A DNA stretch of 64,000 nt from Crossaster papposus (Eukaryota > Echinodermata > Asteroidea > Velatida > Solasteridae). Both the position numbers and the translations under genes were made by a program. Numbering within the stretch: position 1 is the stretch's first letter; the number at the start of each line of letters is the position of its first letter. Positions 1 through 13,200 of this stretch are shown here, piece after piece. The DNA lies in assembly GCA_037893245.1 (NCBI GenBank), contig JBAIAA010000532.1, positions 310,001 through 374,000 on the forward strand, written 5' to 3'. The notes below the pieces were generated by a model that was not told the DNA's origin, did no database searches, and saw only the letters and a program-made list of their open reading frames with translations.

Positions 1-1072
1 GTTTGTGTTTATTGAACCATAACATTACATACATGTATAACATCATTATAGGAGTACAATTAACATGTCACCGTCACCAATAACATAGACTATTGGGTTG
101 AAGTCCTATTCTATTACAAATTTACAGAATGTAGACAAGACATATATACACAATAAAATGTTATATAATAAATTGAGTCCATTAAAACGTAAAACGCTAC
201 CACAAAGCCACTACGTTGTATTATCACTGAATATATTATACTTAATATATGAATACCACTTTTTTATTTAACTATCGTTTTATCTTCTCGAACTTTTAAG
301 CTTACGCTACGGAGATAATGCCAGATAATTTTTGTATTGTACTATTAAATAATATTGCATAATTAAGCTGCGCGAGAGTCTGATGACACGAATTCCTCAT
401 GGGCAAATGTGATTTGGTTTTCATTACCGTACCTCCGCTACCCAAAATATTAGACCTCCACAATAATTGCAATGCTTTCTGCTGTTTGAAGTACTTGGAG
501 GATTTTCAAAATGGCTGTGTTATAGTACATAAGTAAATACAAACTAACATTTATGCTTCCAGAGACAAAGAACTCTACAAAGAATTCTACTTCTTTGTTA
601 AGAAAATATACAGAAAAAATAATCATAAAAATAGTTGTTTTTTCTCCCGATATGGATTTTATTTGTACATTAAGAAAATTGACACTTGACAAAACTAGGC
701 GAGTTATAGTGGTGATAGAACATTAATATTATGTATACTCTACACATCATAGTTAACCTACAGTTCTCCAATTCACAGCTACAATGATGTTATTAGACAC
801 AATATGGGTTCAAATGGGATTATTCTAGACATTTTCTCTGATATTGAAGATACCATTAGGTATTGGTACAGGCAGTATATAAAACTATACTTAGACGCAG
901 TCAGTTGCTTGTACAATGGACCTATGTGGGCAAGCAGCACAACTTGAGCTAAGTGCTACGGTGTATGTCAAATAAAATGTCAATGTAGCATTTTCTCTAA
1001 TAGATTCACTGTGGTATACTCTTTTGAATGAACCCAGACAGTGGTTTTGTTTGAATAGACATTGAAGCTTTC
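1..1072 (-). other. 3' UTR and downstream flank of the CAP gene
   Basis: Sequence past the TGA stop at 1073-1075. AATAAA-type poly(A) signals on the minus strand occur at about 656-661 and at 8-13 (TTTATT on the plus strand), so the mRNA end cannot be fixed and may lie at or beyond the left edge. AT-rich; no coding sequence recognised. Confidence 0.4.
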
Positions 1073-1206
1073 TCATCCGAGCTGGGAAATATCGGGCATA
1101 CATTCTCCGCAGGACACTGGACAGAAATTAGTAGCAAAGTCCTTGTTATTCTCGCACATGATGACATCTGACCACTCGCAATACTGGAATTCATCGCGGC
1201 AAATCG
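1073..1206 (-). CDS. CAP gene exon 14 (terminal): ShKT module 3 and stop
   Basis: The acceptor ends in ...TTGACAG and the exon enters in phase 1. It encodes a six-cysteine ShKT module with spacing C-x6-C-x7-C-x10-C-x3-C-x2-C, ending in a CGEC motif. About eight residues later there is a TGA at 1075-1073. The domain thus sits at the extreme C terminus, usual for ShKT-tailed proteins. ShKT modules are structural folds also found in non-toxic proteins; nothing here indicates a free toxin peptide. Confidence 0.8.
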
Positions 1207-4200
1207 CTGTCAATGACAATCGGGATCAATTTAAAAGATAGTGCCATATATATGTGACCTGTCACCACAATATGAGAGTATTGGAAATACAAGTAGAGAT
1301 ATTGGTATTTTCAAATTCTTGAGAACGAGAGCTTTCTAATGGTACATAACACTTGGGAGTTTTGCGATAAATACATTTAACAATAACAGCGCTCCAGAAA
1401 GTCATGGGTTTCACAAAACGTGTTTAATAAACATCTCAAACAAAACACGCCAAAGATTGCAAAACAGGACAAGTACAATGTATTTTGTAACGGCTTGTAC
1501 CAGTTCATATCAATTGCTAACAAAATGCAGTCTAACTATTCGGTAAAAATTGGTAAATTAGGAGTAGTATTTGAAAGAAGCCATTTTTTTTCAAACGCTG
1601 GTCAGCCGATCAGCTTCGCAAAATGATATAAAAATACCACTTTTCTTGAAAATTACCGCACACCATGGGCCAATTTCATAGAGCTGCTAAGAACAAAAAC
1701 AAGGTTACAGACCACCTGATCTTTATTGTTCTGGATTGATAATCCGCCGTTTTTTGGCTTAGCATGAAAAACACGTATAATTTTGGCTGGTAACCTGTTT
1801 TTAATGTGCTAAGCAAATTTTGTTGCTTAGCAGCTCTATGAAATTGGCCCCGGGTGCCATAATTTTACAGGATGCTTTAGACTGTCATTCACCAACAGTC
1901 CAGTAAGATATTTCACAATATTTTTTTTTTAATGTTTGCAAATGTTATAGAGATGTAGTGTTTGTGGTCGTCACGTAAACTCATGTTAGTTTAGAAGGGT
2001 ATAGCATGTACAAAACAACACTGATCTGTCGCTGATAGGCAGCGTTTGGGAACTAACCTGTGCAGTCTTCACCGTGCCATCCATCTGGGCACTTGCACGC
2101 ACAGGTCTCAGGATTCAGGACACCTTGGTTAAAACACGTCAGATCGCAATCTAGAAAATGGAACGAAATTGAAGGCAACATTTGCTTGGAAAGTACTTGA
2201 AAGGACTTGAAGGATATCGGAAATGAATGTCTCAGACCAATTCAGTAGATTAAAGCAAGGAAATGACTCGCGTGGAATCCAAGTCAAGAGGAGGGGGGGG
2301 GGGTGTATCGAGTTTTAAATTGTCGGGGTCGTCAAGATGACCAAGCTAAACCGAACTACGAGAGGGTAGGGGATTATGTAGCCTAGTTCTTCCATTACTG
2401 GACGGTAATTAGAACTGATTTGATCAAAGTCCAGAATCATTCAGATCGTAATCATACATGATGATTCTTCAACCGAGAGAACAGCATTACTTACCCTCGG
2501 CACCAACTGCGGACATCACAGGGTCTGCGATAAAAAAAATGATAATGTAGTGGAATCGCGTGAAGTTACATATTTTTGTTATAGATTTACATTCACCTGC
2601 CGACCTTTTTTTTCTTCTGTTTAATCTGTACGAGTTCTTTTATTGATTTCCTGAGCAAACAAAAATAAGAAATGGTAATGCCGAGTGATAACAGCGAGGG
2701 AAAAAGGTCCCATTCTGCCGAGAATAAGGGTAACTTATTGTGGAAAACTCCAAATAAACGTTTTAATGATTTTCACACCCAAGATCCATTTTTTGCTGCT
2801 CGAGAAGATGGGAAAAATTACTGTTATTGATTACGGTGTTTGGGAGTTTGTTTTAGGTGATTTATGCAAAATACAGCCCAAAAAACCACCCTAGCCCCTC
2901 CCCCCTCATTTTGTTGATATGAGGAATTCAGTGAATTCAGTTAAAACAATTGTTTACCCATTTCTGACCAAAATCGCCAAGTTGGTTTTTTTTTGTTTTT
3001 TTCCTTTGAATTTAACAGCCGAAATCCCTACCTACCTAACCACCCCCCCCCCCCCCCCCCCCAACAAAATGGTTATATTTTTAACCTCATTTCTTCCATA
3101 TCTAATTCAATTTGTTGATCATTTAACCCTTCCGCACAGTGGGGCTTGCACTGCGAGCCATAGAACACTGTTGTTACAACAGGCCCCACTGTGCGAATGG
3201 GTTAACTAGACAAGGCAGTATTGTATGCAGAAAACAGGTTTTGATATTGCTTTGCTTTTTGGTGGGTATATTTGTGATGGAGAGAAAAAATATCTAGACA
3301 GCAACACTTTAGCCAAATAACAGATATCCCATCAAACATCAAAGGACCTGTATAGTGTAGGTGAATATACTCACTGCATAAACCGCACATAGCTTGGCAA
3401 TACTGGAGCACGTAGGGATGTTCGTCATCACACCAGTTAGGGTACCAGCCACGATGACACAAGACCTTGTTGGTATTTTCACAACGTGCTGTCAAAGAAC
3501 AAGGACCATATCTTAACATGAAGAGCCTTGAAGTCCAAACCCGGTTGTGTCAGTGTTACTTTGGGCCCGTTTGTTTCAAACACGAGACCAAGTGGGTAGG
3601 CACTGACCGCGTTAGGGGGACAGGCTCTTTTGTTTGGAAAAGACAGACCGAGTAGTGGGGACATTTTCGAGTCCCCATAGCGCGTTGGGTGTTCAGTAAA
3701 GGTAGAACAAGGGAAAATCTGGTTAGGGTATAATGAAAGAAAATGTAGAAGAGGACAAATTAGGGTGATGCTAACATTTTTAGAATTGTTGAGTGTTCTG
3801 AGTTTGAGATTAGAGAGATTTTAGTTTACACACAAACCCTATGGGTTGTCCCCATAACGCTATGTACCCCAAAAATTGATGATCTGGCGCCGTACGAAAA
3901 CAAACGGAACCACTCTCACACGTCAAATCCGAACACAAGAGATGAATGGGGTTGTTCTAAAACCCCCTCGACCCCCTCGACCCCCTCGACCCACGACCCC
4001 TCGAGGTACGTTCTGAAACCCGGAGTTCGTATACGGCCGGAGTTCGAATACGGCCCAGTTCGAATACGGCCCCGGTCTAGTATAGGCCGTTTTCCAAACC
4101 CCTGGCTTTGGCTCCGTATCCGGCTATAGCCTATTGCTAAACTGTATAAATAAAGCCTAATGAAGCCTGAACGAAGACAAATCTGGGGTTTGGAAAACAG

Positions 4201-7200
4201 CCTGAGTTAAAACGCATGCTGCGCGCGCGCCAGCTGCACACAATAATTACTGAACACGGAGGATCGGCTGAACGACTGAACTGAATTGCAAGATTTACAC
4301 CCTGACATAATTTCTAAAAACCATGTTTTTTTGTTGCAACAAAAATATATTTTGTTATTTCATTGAGTGCCAAAACATGATGTACATGTACATAACCTCG
4401 CAAAACGTGATGCCAAAGAACGACACAATATTCTATAACTAAAATCTGTGGGATCTTTTTTATCTTCAGTTATATTGTTCACAAGCAGCTCAAGTGAAGT
4501 ACTTCAGTATTGTCAATCAAATATGCTTAATAACTTGCCTCATATTAGACATCTCAGGTATGTCTTCTTGTAAATAAAAATTCCAGTTTTAATGTACCGG
4601 TAGCTCGAATACGTAAATTAATTTTTTTCAAAGGTTATGGTGCCACAACATGCGTACAGTATTAGGCCCAAAAACATATTTGTTTGGGCTTATTCAATGA
4701 GATATTAAAGAGACATTGGAACTGACACATGCTTTTTATGGTGCATTTACAAGTGATTGAAAATTTGAATTGAATTAAACTGTTTTGTATGGACATGTAT
4801 TTTCTTGTGTTAATATTGTTTTAATAACCTCTTTATTCCCCCATTTTTGATGTCTCTATCTAAATCTGGTGGTGACCCCTCCCTTCCCCTTCTTTACAAA
4901 ATAAATACATTTGCGTCCCAACAAATTAAGTAAATTATTTTATTGGGTTTATAAAATCGAAAAAATTATTACCTGGAAAATTGGAAAAATAACAATGTTA
5001 TGAAATAATTCAGTTTTGCTGATATAATGTGGACAAAGTAGATGAGGATTTGTTTTCTTTACGTATTTATTGAATCATACAATCTTGTTGGAAAAATAGT
5101 AAATCTCGGGCAATGTAGCCTGTTTAAAAGTCTTCATTTTCTCAAGAAACGTTGATGTACTGGGGGGCCCAAAAAAGTGCGCCACCAACGTTGATTTGTA
5201 TCTCATTCGTTTTCCATGCGCGCTCGAGCTCACCAGCCGCACATTGTAGGTCGGGGCCATTGATCTCCATTATATAATGGAGATCAATGGTCGGGGCGGA
5301 CATACGTCACAGGCCGGTAGTCACGTGATGACAACCAGCGCGCGGTAGTCACGTGATGACAACCAGCGCGCCGATGAAAACAATGTATGACGACTGCACT
5401 GCAGCATGCAAGACTAGACTGCACGCGCGATCATCATCGGCGCGGTACGTGTACACGCGTTAGAATAAAGGTTCCCGGATGTCCGCCCCGACCTGTACAG
5501 TAAATACGTATAAATCGCTACCCCGAGCGCACCATTGAAACACTACATGTACCGTACGTCGCGCGCCATGCAGCAAAACGACACGACAGGAATTCGAATT
5601 CGGGCCGTAAACACTGGTTCGCAATTGGGATACAATCTGATTTTGGGTCGGGCCGGCCTTGCGAAACAGTTTGTACATCATGCGTGCGTAGTGTGTGGTA
5701 TAGAGTGCAAGTTAGTCGAGGGGTCGTGGGTCGAGGGGGTCGAGGGGGTCGAGGGGGTTTTAGAACAACCCAGATGAATGCCATCTACTTCTAATGTTGT
5801 AGGCAGACGGGCTATTTGTGAAATAAGCTATTTAAAAGTTCTATGAAGAAATGTCTCAAAAACTTATTTCATGGTTCAAATCTTTAAAAGTAATACATTT
5901 TTCTCTCCGCCCGTCGCACTCGTCGCTATCTTTGATCTTGCGAGCCCACCTCGCGGACAGGAGAAGCCCTGTATTCTCACTGTTTTTTCAGGATTTAAAA
6001 CGGATGACGGATTAACACGTCTCGAGCAAGGCCAGAAATATCTGTCAGCGACCGGCTCACAGCGAGCGAAACGGAAATATCCAGGGTGTGCTACCCACAG
6101 ATGCCAGCCTGAACCCGCCTCGGATTGATGTTCGTGAAAAACTATCCCGCGCCTGGGGCCGCCATCAATGTCAAAATAATCCCAGCCTGAACTGGTTAAA
6201 ACGTAATCGCGATCAGCTCGACGCTCCAGATCACCGAATCTGCGCGAAACAAACGGAGCCTTTCTAGCCCCAGCATTGATGACATTATATAGAAGATTAT
6301 TTCTTACCTGAACAAGATTGACCCATCCAGCCGTCATCACAACTACAGTGGCAGGTCTCGTGGTCCATGAACCCATGCTCGCATTGGATGTCACATTCTA
6401 TACGAAAGCAACATAGACTAGTCATGTTTCAAGTTGACATTTATAATGTACAGTGCATCTCCAAAAAAATATAATGGAATGCCACCCGTAAAATGTGTAA
6501 CCAACATAGATAATATGTGACCATCCACGACAAAAGGGCTGTAAAGTCGCCCGAGCTTATTTTGAGAAAAGGACCATTACAATATGTGAAAAACAATAAA
6601 CTTTTGAAAAAACAAACTTAATTTTTATATTCAGTGTTACTTGTTGTAGCTAACCATAAATAGCAACTATGTCTTGTTATAACATCAATTTAAAGCTTAT
6701 TTCGTTTAGATAATATTTTTTTAAATATCTCTAAATGACTAAAAATATCAAGATGCCTACTTTACAGCCCTTTCGTTGTGGACAGTCATAGGTATGGTTT
6801 GAAACTTTTCCAGTTTAATATAAGACATCAAATGTCCAAATCTGAATTTTTTGGGCAGAGTTAGAAGTAATTTCCCAAGAGAAGTCAAAATGATCATGGG
6901 ACCAAGTTTTTAATTTTAGGCATTCAAACAAAGGTGGCCTACTTGCCTCTGTGTGGATGATTGCCTGGCCTATACTGCCAAAAACTGTCTTTAGCAAGTA
7001 AACAAAATTATAATCACTTTCTTGCTAACTTGCTTACGTGTTTAGCGTGAGGATGGGTAGTGTTTAGGGATTGATTATTAGGGATTGGACACCTGTGTTT
7101 AGCTGCTAATCATCAACAGCTCATCCACACACATTCGCATTTTTGTATCCTTGTGGAGACATCGCTTTGTTCTCGTGTACAAAATGGTTAAAAAATCGAC

Positions 7201-10200
7201 CACTCTTTAAATGCTCCTATTTTAACCACAATTAATTTCCTGGGTATACACTATACTTATCCCTAACCCAAACACAAACCCTAACCCACATCCTAACCCT
7301 AGTTTTTGAGTAATTTTGAGTCAATCCATAAATATATATATTCCGTGAAAAACCTTGTGGAGACCTTTTCACCTATAGAAATTACCCTGTGGTGACGCAA
7401 TCATTCCTATTGTGTCCACTTGCAATTTCCAAACAAAATCGATTATCACTGCATTTAAATACTCCTCCCATGGTAAATTTCACCTCTTGGGAAATACTCC
7501 CAACTCTGTCCAAAATTGATAGATGTGGACATTTGATGGCTCATTTTAAAGTGAAAAGATGCATCTTTTAAACCATATCTATATATCTATATCTCTTTAC
7601 GTTTGGCATTTTATTTGTTTGCATTGCACTGATGCAGATGCACTGCATAACGAATTAGAATAGGACGTTCGCAGGAATATTGGAATCAAAATGATATCGT
7701 AGGTTTTACCGTGGTTTTATGAGCCCACGTATGCCAATTTAGCCGTGTTATGGCCTAGCAACCAACACACTAAGAAATTCCTGTAAAATTTACAGGAAAT
7801 TACCTGGCAGTCATGGGTGCAAGCGAACTCCCGTCAAATGTACAGTCATCGTAAATTAGCGGTCATTAAAAGTCCCCAATTTACAGTGAACGTGAACTCT
7901 ACGGGAAATTCGTTTGGCACCCATGGTTGCTAGGTAATTTTCCCGTAATCAAGTGTCCTCATAAAGGAACAAAGTAAACCAATGTAAGGCGGTGTTTATA
8001 CAAAAAGAAAAATACCACAACTTTTTTTTATTTTATGATTTCTATTAAAGGTAGGATACACAATTTGCAGATATTGAAAAATGTATACTTCTGAATTATT
8101 CAGAAATATATTACTATTTGAAAGTAAATAATGATTCTAGGTTTTACTGACCATTAATATACTGTAGCTGCATTTGTTTTTGGTAAACAATTTTTGTTTA
8201 ATGCAGATTTTGTAAAATACGCCTCCAGTTTACAAATATTTTTATTTGCTCGATCCCACCAACCATACTGGGCACTGGGAAAGGCGCAGCATTCCGAAAA
8301 GATGATGTAAACACGTGTATTTCAGACAGGAAAGTGTGAATTTTTTTCCGTATTTCGCATCAACATTTTTAATTGCCTGCTGAACCGGCAGAGATTTGAG
8401 TGGTACGGTTCAAATTTTGACTTCAACTTTCCCGAACCAGTCAGGGTCACTTATAACGTACAGGGGGTGTCGAAAAAGTTCAAGATTTATACCTCTTTTC
8501 TCAAAGCTTACTAATAACTTTAAATCTGAAATAATCAATAAAAATGGCATCAATCGATGCAGGAATTATCAAAGTTTCACTCTCTGTTAAATTTTATCCC
8601 AAAACTATAAATAAAGATATTTTATGTCGGTTTTTAGAGGGTCACTACAGAACTGTCGTTAAAACCTCGTAAATTCTCTTACAGCCGAGACTCCCAACTC
8701 ACTGCAAATAAAACTCGACCGTACACTTCATTATAGGCAACACTGCACCCTGACTGTTCACCGATTTCTGTGAAGGAAACGCCCAGCATTCTGAAATGAC
8801 TTGGGGTTTCTACCCCCCAATGCAATACTCGATGGTTACTCTTCCTATCACATACATACCATATAAGTTTACTTACCTGAGCAAGTAGCACCACTCCAGG
8901 GCTCAATGCAATCACACATGCACGAGTCAGGGTTTTTAGTGCCTCCGTTTTCACAGTCTGGTCCCCCACACTCTGTAATGGGAGACAGCAAAGCACTTAA
9001 AGGTAAAATATACCATTTGTGACTGGCTCTACAAAAAGGTGTATTAAGTCGCGCTGTGCACTATCATGTAATGGGCCCACTCAACGTTGAGAGGGTAAAC
9101 ATTTTATCAAAATGTAATTTTCATTTTTTGTCATAAAAATTTAATACCTACAGTTTAAGGTTTCATTCAAAGAAATGTTGATTTTGTTAAATAAAGTTGG
9201 AAAAAATACCATTTTGTGTGCATCGTTCTATTGTAGTACAACAGAACCGGCTATTTCAAAGCCGGTTTTCTCAGTTGTGTAATTTGAATTCCAAGGAAGT
9301 AATCAATATGTAAACACGTCATATCTCCAAAATGAGAGGGGCTATAAAACTATTATCTACCAAATGAAAGCTTATGTTGTGGCCGTTTCAACCATGTATA
9401 TAACTCAATTTCTTTTTTTGAGACTTAATACACCTTTTTGTAGAGCCGGTCACATTTGTCGGTTGTGCATTTTTTATCGTTTGAAACAGCAAAAATGCTC
9501 AAAACATAAAAAAAGGTGCTTGACAAACAACCTAATAAAGTTTTTAGCTCTGTGAATGCTGCTTATTCCGAAAAAACATTTCTAAGATTTTGATTTCATT
9601 CCCAAATTAGCCGAGTCACAATTTGAGTTGTGACCACATTCTGCATTAAGGGCACAGACTGCAGCTACTCGCGTGTCACGCACTGGACAGACCAATAGTA
9701 GCGCCAAAGCGTGCGCCGCGCATCGTTCAAATACTGATGCGCACTATTTGCGGATATTTCCACAAATTTGTATCTAAGATGCACATTTGGAAATGATATA
9801 TTCTTTTGGGTTTTTTTTTTCTAAAATGGCAGCATGCCAGACAGAATAATTTCACACAGAGTTTAGAATCATTAATATCTTTACAGCAATTAAGCAGAAG
9901 TATTTTGGTTGGTTACTTTTTAGATAACTGCAAAAGGTATATTGCCCCTTTAATGATTCTTAATGTACATTAACGTCTTATTCTAATGAGGTATAAAGAC
10001 TATCGTAAGGATCAATTCTTAAAACATGTATTAAAAAGTTGGTAAAAATTTAAGCAACAACGTGAAATCTTTCCTTATTTGACCAATGTTTGGTAATACC
10101 CAAAGTTGGGACAAATTTGTTAATTTTTTTAACCATTTTTATAAACCAACTGTGTGATTCACCTGGTAACGATTGATTAAAATGATAAAATGTTACCCAA

Positions 10201-13200
10201 CGTTCATTTAATTTGGTTAAATTTAATCAACGTTGGGTAAAACAACAACTTTTACCAACCCTTGGTTACCAGGTGAACCACATAACCGTTGGGTAAAAGA
10301 ATTGGTTAAAAAAAAACATGAACCTATTTTACCCAATGTTGTGAAAAATGTACCCAACATTGGTCAAATTGGAGAAATTGACACATTGTTGGCAAAAAAA
10401 TTACCCGGTTCGTGTCGGATGACATATGTGACCCAGCACGAGTAAATGAGACACTTTGAGGCAAAAATGAAAATTGAGATTTTGATTTCATCATTTAAAG
10501 CTTGTTTAGCTTGAAATGATGAAATCAAAATCTCAATTTTCATTTTTGCCTCAAAGTGTCTCATTTACTCGTGCTGGGTCACATATATAAATGCAAAGTT
10601 TTTCCCGAGATTCAAATCGGATGACGGATAAACACGTCATGAGCAAGGCTGAAAAATATCTGTCAGCAGCGAGCGAGGCTAGAAATATCTGTCAGCAGCG
10701 AGCGAGGCCGTAAATATCATGGGTGTGCTTCCCACTGATATCAGCCTGAAGCCGCCATGGATCGGGTTTCGTGAAAAAAGATCCCGTGCCTGGGCTCGGT
10801 CTCCCCTACAATAATCCCGGGACACAAACTGGTTAACCAACTTTTGTAACCAACCAAAATGTCAATACATGTTTTGAGAGTGAATCTCATCATCCTCTTC
10901 AGGCAGAAAACCTTAAATTCTTCGGGCAGAAAACCTCAAATTGTTGACTTTAGAACCAGCCCACTTAGCCAACTCACACACCTCTCTAAGATACAGAACA
11001 AAGGTCTTTACTGTAATAAAGCAAATGATTGAATTATCAGTTTTTCCCCGAGAATCCTAGGAAGGTGAATGACTGGGGTAAACTAGAATTCCTCTGGGAG
11101 CCAAGTCAACCCAGGTGAATACAGGAAAACCAGCTTACCACAGACTCCGCAGAGGGCTGGACACAGCTGTTCAACTGGGTTAGCATCATTCTCCACAAAG
11201 CACCACTGCTTAGGCCATCCATCACCACACCATGGGTGTGTGTTATTACAAACATCTAAAGAAAACCAGAAGAGAGCCACAATGTTTCAACCTAAACCCA
11301 CGCTTTCCATCCGTAGAAAAATAAAAACTCGGCTCAGCCAGACTTGGGGATTTCAAGATCAAGTTTCAGTTTTTTTCAGTTCAGTTCAATTCATTTCAAA
11401 ATAATACTACTGCCCAAAATCCAGATATCTTGGTAGCATTTTTCTTCTAGAAAGGTTACCATTCATAAGTATGATTGTCCATTTTGGGAGGCAAGCTCCT
11501 AATAAAAGAAAATGGACCAGAATCCTCCATATACCTAATAAGAATACTGAATTTTTTTTTACACCAGAATAAATATTTATAGCACTCTACTATACTATGC
11601 TTGTGTAGTTAGCTAATGCAGTGTGCAGTCAATAGTGCCAATGTGCCACTTTAAAGGTAGTATACACCATTTGCAGATATCAAAAATATTTACTACCGAA
11701 TTATTAAGAAATATCTTACTCATTTGAAAGTAAATAAAAATTCTAGGCATCGAGCAAAATGATTGCGCTAGATATTCTGTAATTATTCCGAAAAATATAA
11801 TTTTATAAAAAAAATTCGCGTTTGCCAGACGGCGATCGCGAAATAAAAAAAGATAACATAAGAATAACTGCCCAATGCTGGTTGAAAACAAATGCTGTTT
11901 TTCATGCTTATCTCGGCATCAATGATTGTAAAACTTTGGACAAGTCAGTTAAATGATATTTACTATGAAATACAACCTCCCAAAATTAATGATAATTCAA
12001 GCAATTACCAATGGTGTATCCTACCCTTGAACTGCCATTGATTTAACACACAAATTACATAAGAAAATGGAAACAAAAAACATTTCTGAGGGCTTGACAC
12101 TCGAAGCACAACTATACTGTTAGATTGGTTAGATGTACTGTTGTAGGGTTATGTTTTCTAAAGGGAGAACCGATTCAAAATAGGATGCCTCCAAAAATGG
12201 GGAAAATGGAAAGGAATCGATCAAACAAAATTATAAGAAGGAACCCTACGCTTTACTGTGCGATCCCACGTGCAAGAAATTAAATGATCAGGCACACATG
12301 AACAATTCAAAGTAATTTAATCTAGTAAATTTAAATCTCTTCTAGTGTTGATTATACAAAAACAACACACCCTTTGCCACACAAAACAATGACAAAGGAT
12401 AAATCACACTATAGTATTAGCATTGGCAAGTAAATACTCCTCAAATGAAGTACCAAAATTGGTCTGGCTTCTGTTGACCAATTCAATACAATATGCGCAC
12501 AGATTGAGTGATTATCAATTCAAAATGATTTACGAATCAGTATACAAAAGATCTAAAATACAATTGAAAACGTTATACACATTTGAGATAAACAACTAAT
12601 CGGTGCTCTCGAGTGGGACGTAGAGTGTAAGTGTTCTGCGACGAAACTTTGCTGAACGAAAAAGTCCACAGTGGAATTGGAAGTAGCGGTCTCTCGATTG
12701 CGAAAAGGTCAGGAACTCCGCGGTGTGACGTCGGCGTAAAAACTGCTCTCTCACGCGTCGCGACTGTTCGTGACCGCTGCAAAACAGGACGAGGCTGCTG
12801 ACGGAAAACTGGACAGGCGAAACAGTAAGCGTCCGCTGATTCAGTAGTGGGCTAGCTGGGCCAGAATCCGGAATGGAGCTGAGCGAGAAATACTGTCTGT
12901 ACTGTATTCTAGACGTTGAAGTCGTCCTGGTATGTTGTCCAATTCACAACAGAACAGTCGGCGTGTGGTGAACTGTACTGCACGACGATACGGTATTCGC
13001 TAATACTGTTGCCACGCACGCATGTGGTGAACACAAAAGATGGCGTCGCAGGTCAAATCCTCAAGAAAACACGGTGTTCCAAAACAGTTAGAATGTCACT
13101 TTCTTGAGGCGACTTAGCTGTCGTAACATACACAAACTGATCGCTGGTTCACTACACGAAGCTTAGTAGCAAAAGTTAGTGTGAACAAGGTATGATAAAC

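Noticed and set aside
5876..6394. 172-codon minus-strand ORF
   Set aside because: Overlaps EGF exon 10 in a different frame and then runs through a repeat; the true exon frame is set by cysteines and splice sites.
7257..7303. Chromosome end
   Set aside because: The TTAGGG-like units are degenerate, few and inside a dispersed repeat with genes on both sides.
3202..11280. Venom toxin genes based on ShKT modules
   Set aside because: The modules are internal exons of a large multi-domain CAP/EGF protein; the ShKT fold alone does not indicate a toxin.
12573..13107. Short ORFs repeated exactly in both LTRs (also at 18973-19507)
   Set aside because: They are identical because the LTRs are identical; no domain, and LTRs are not expected to code.
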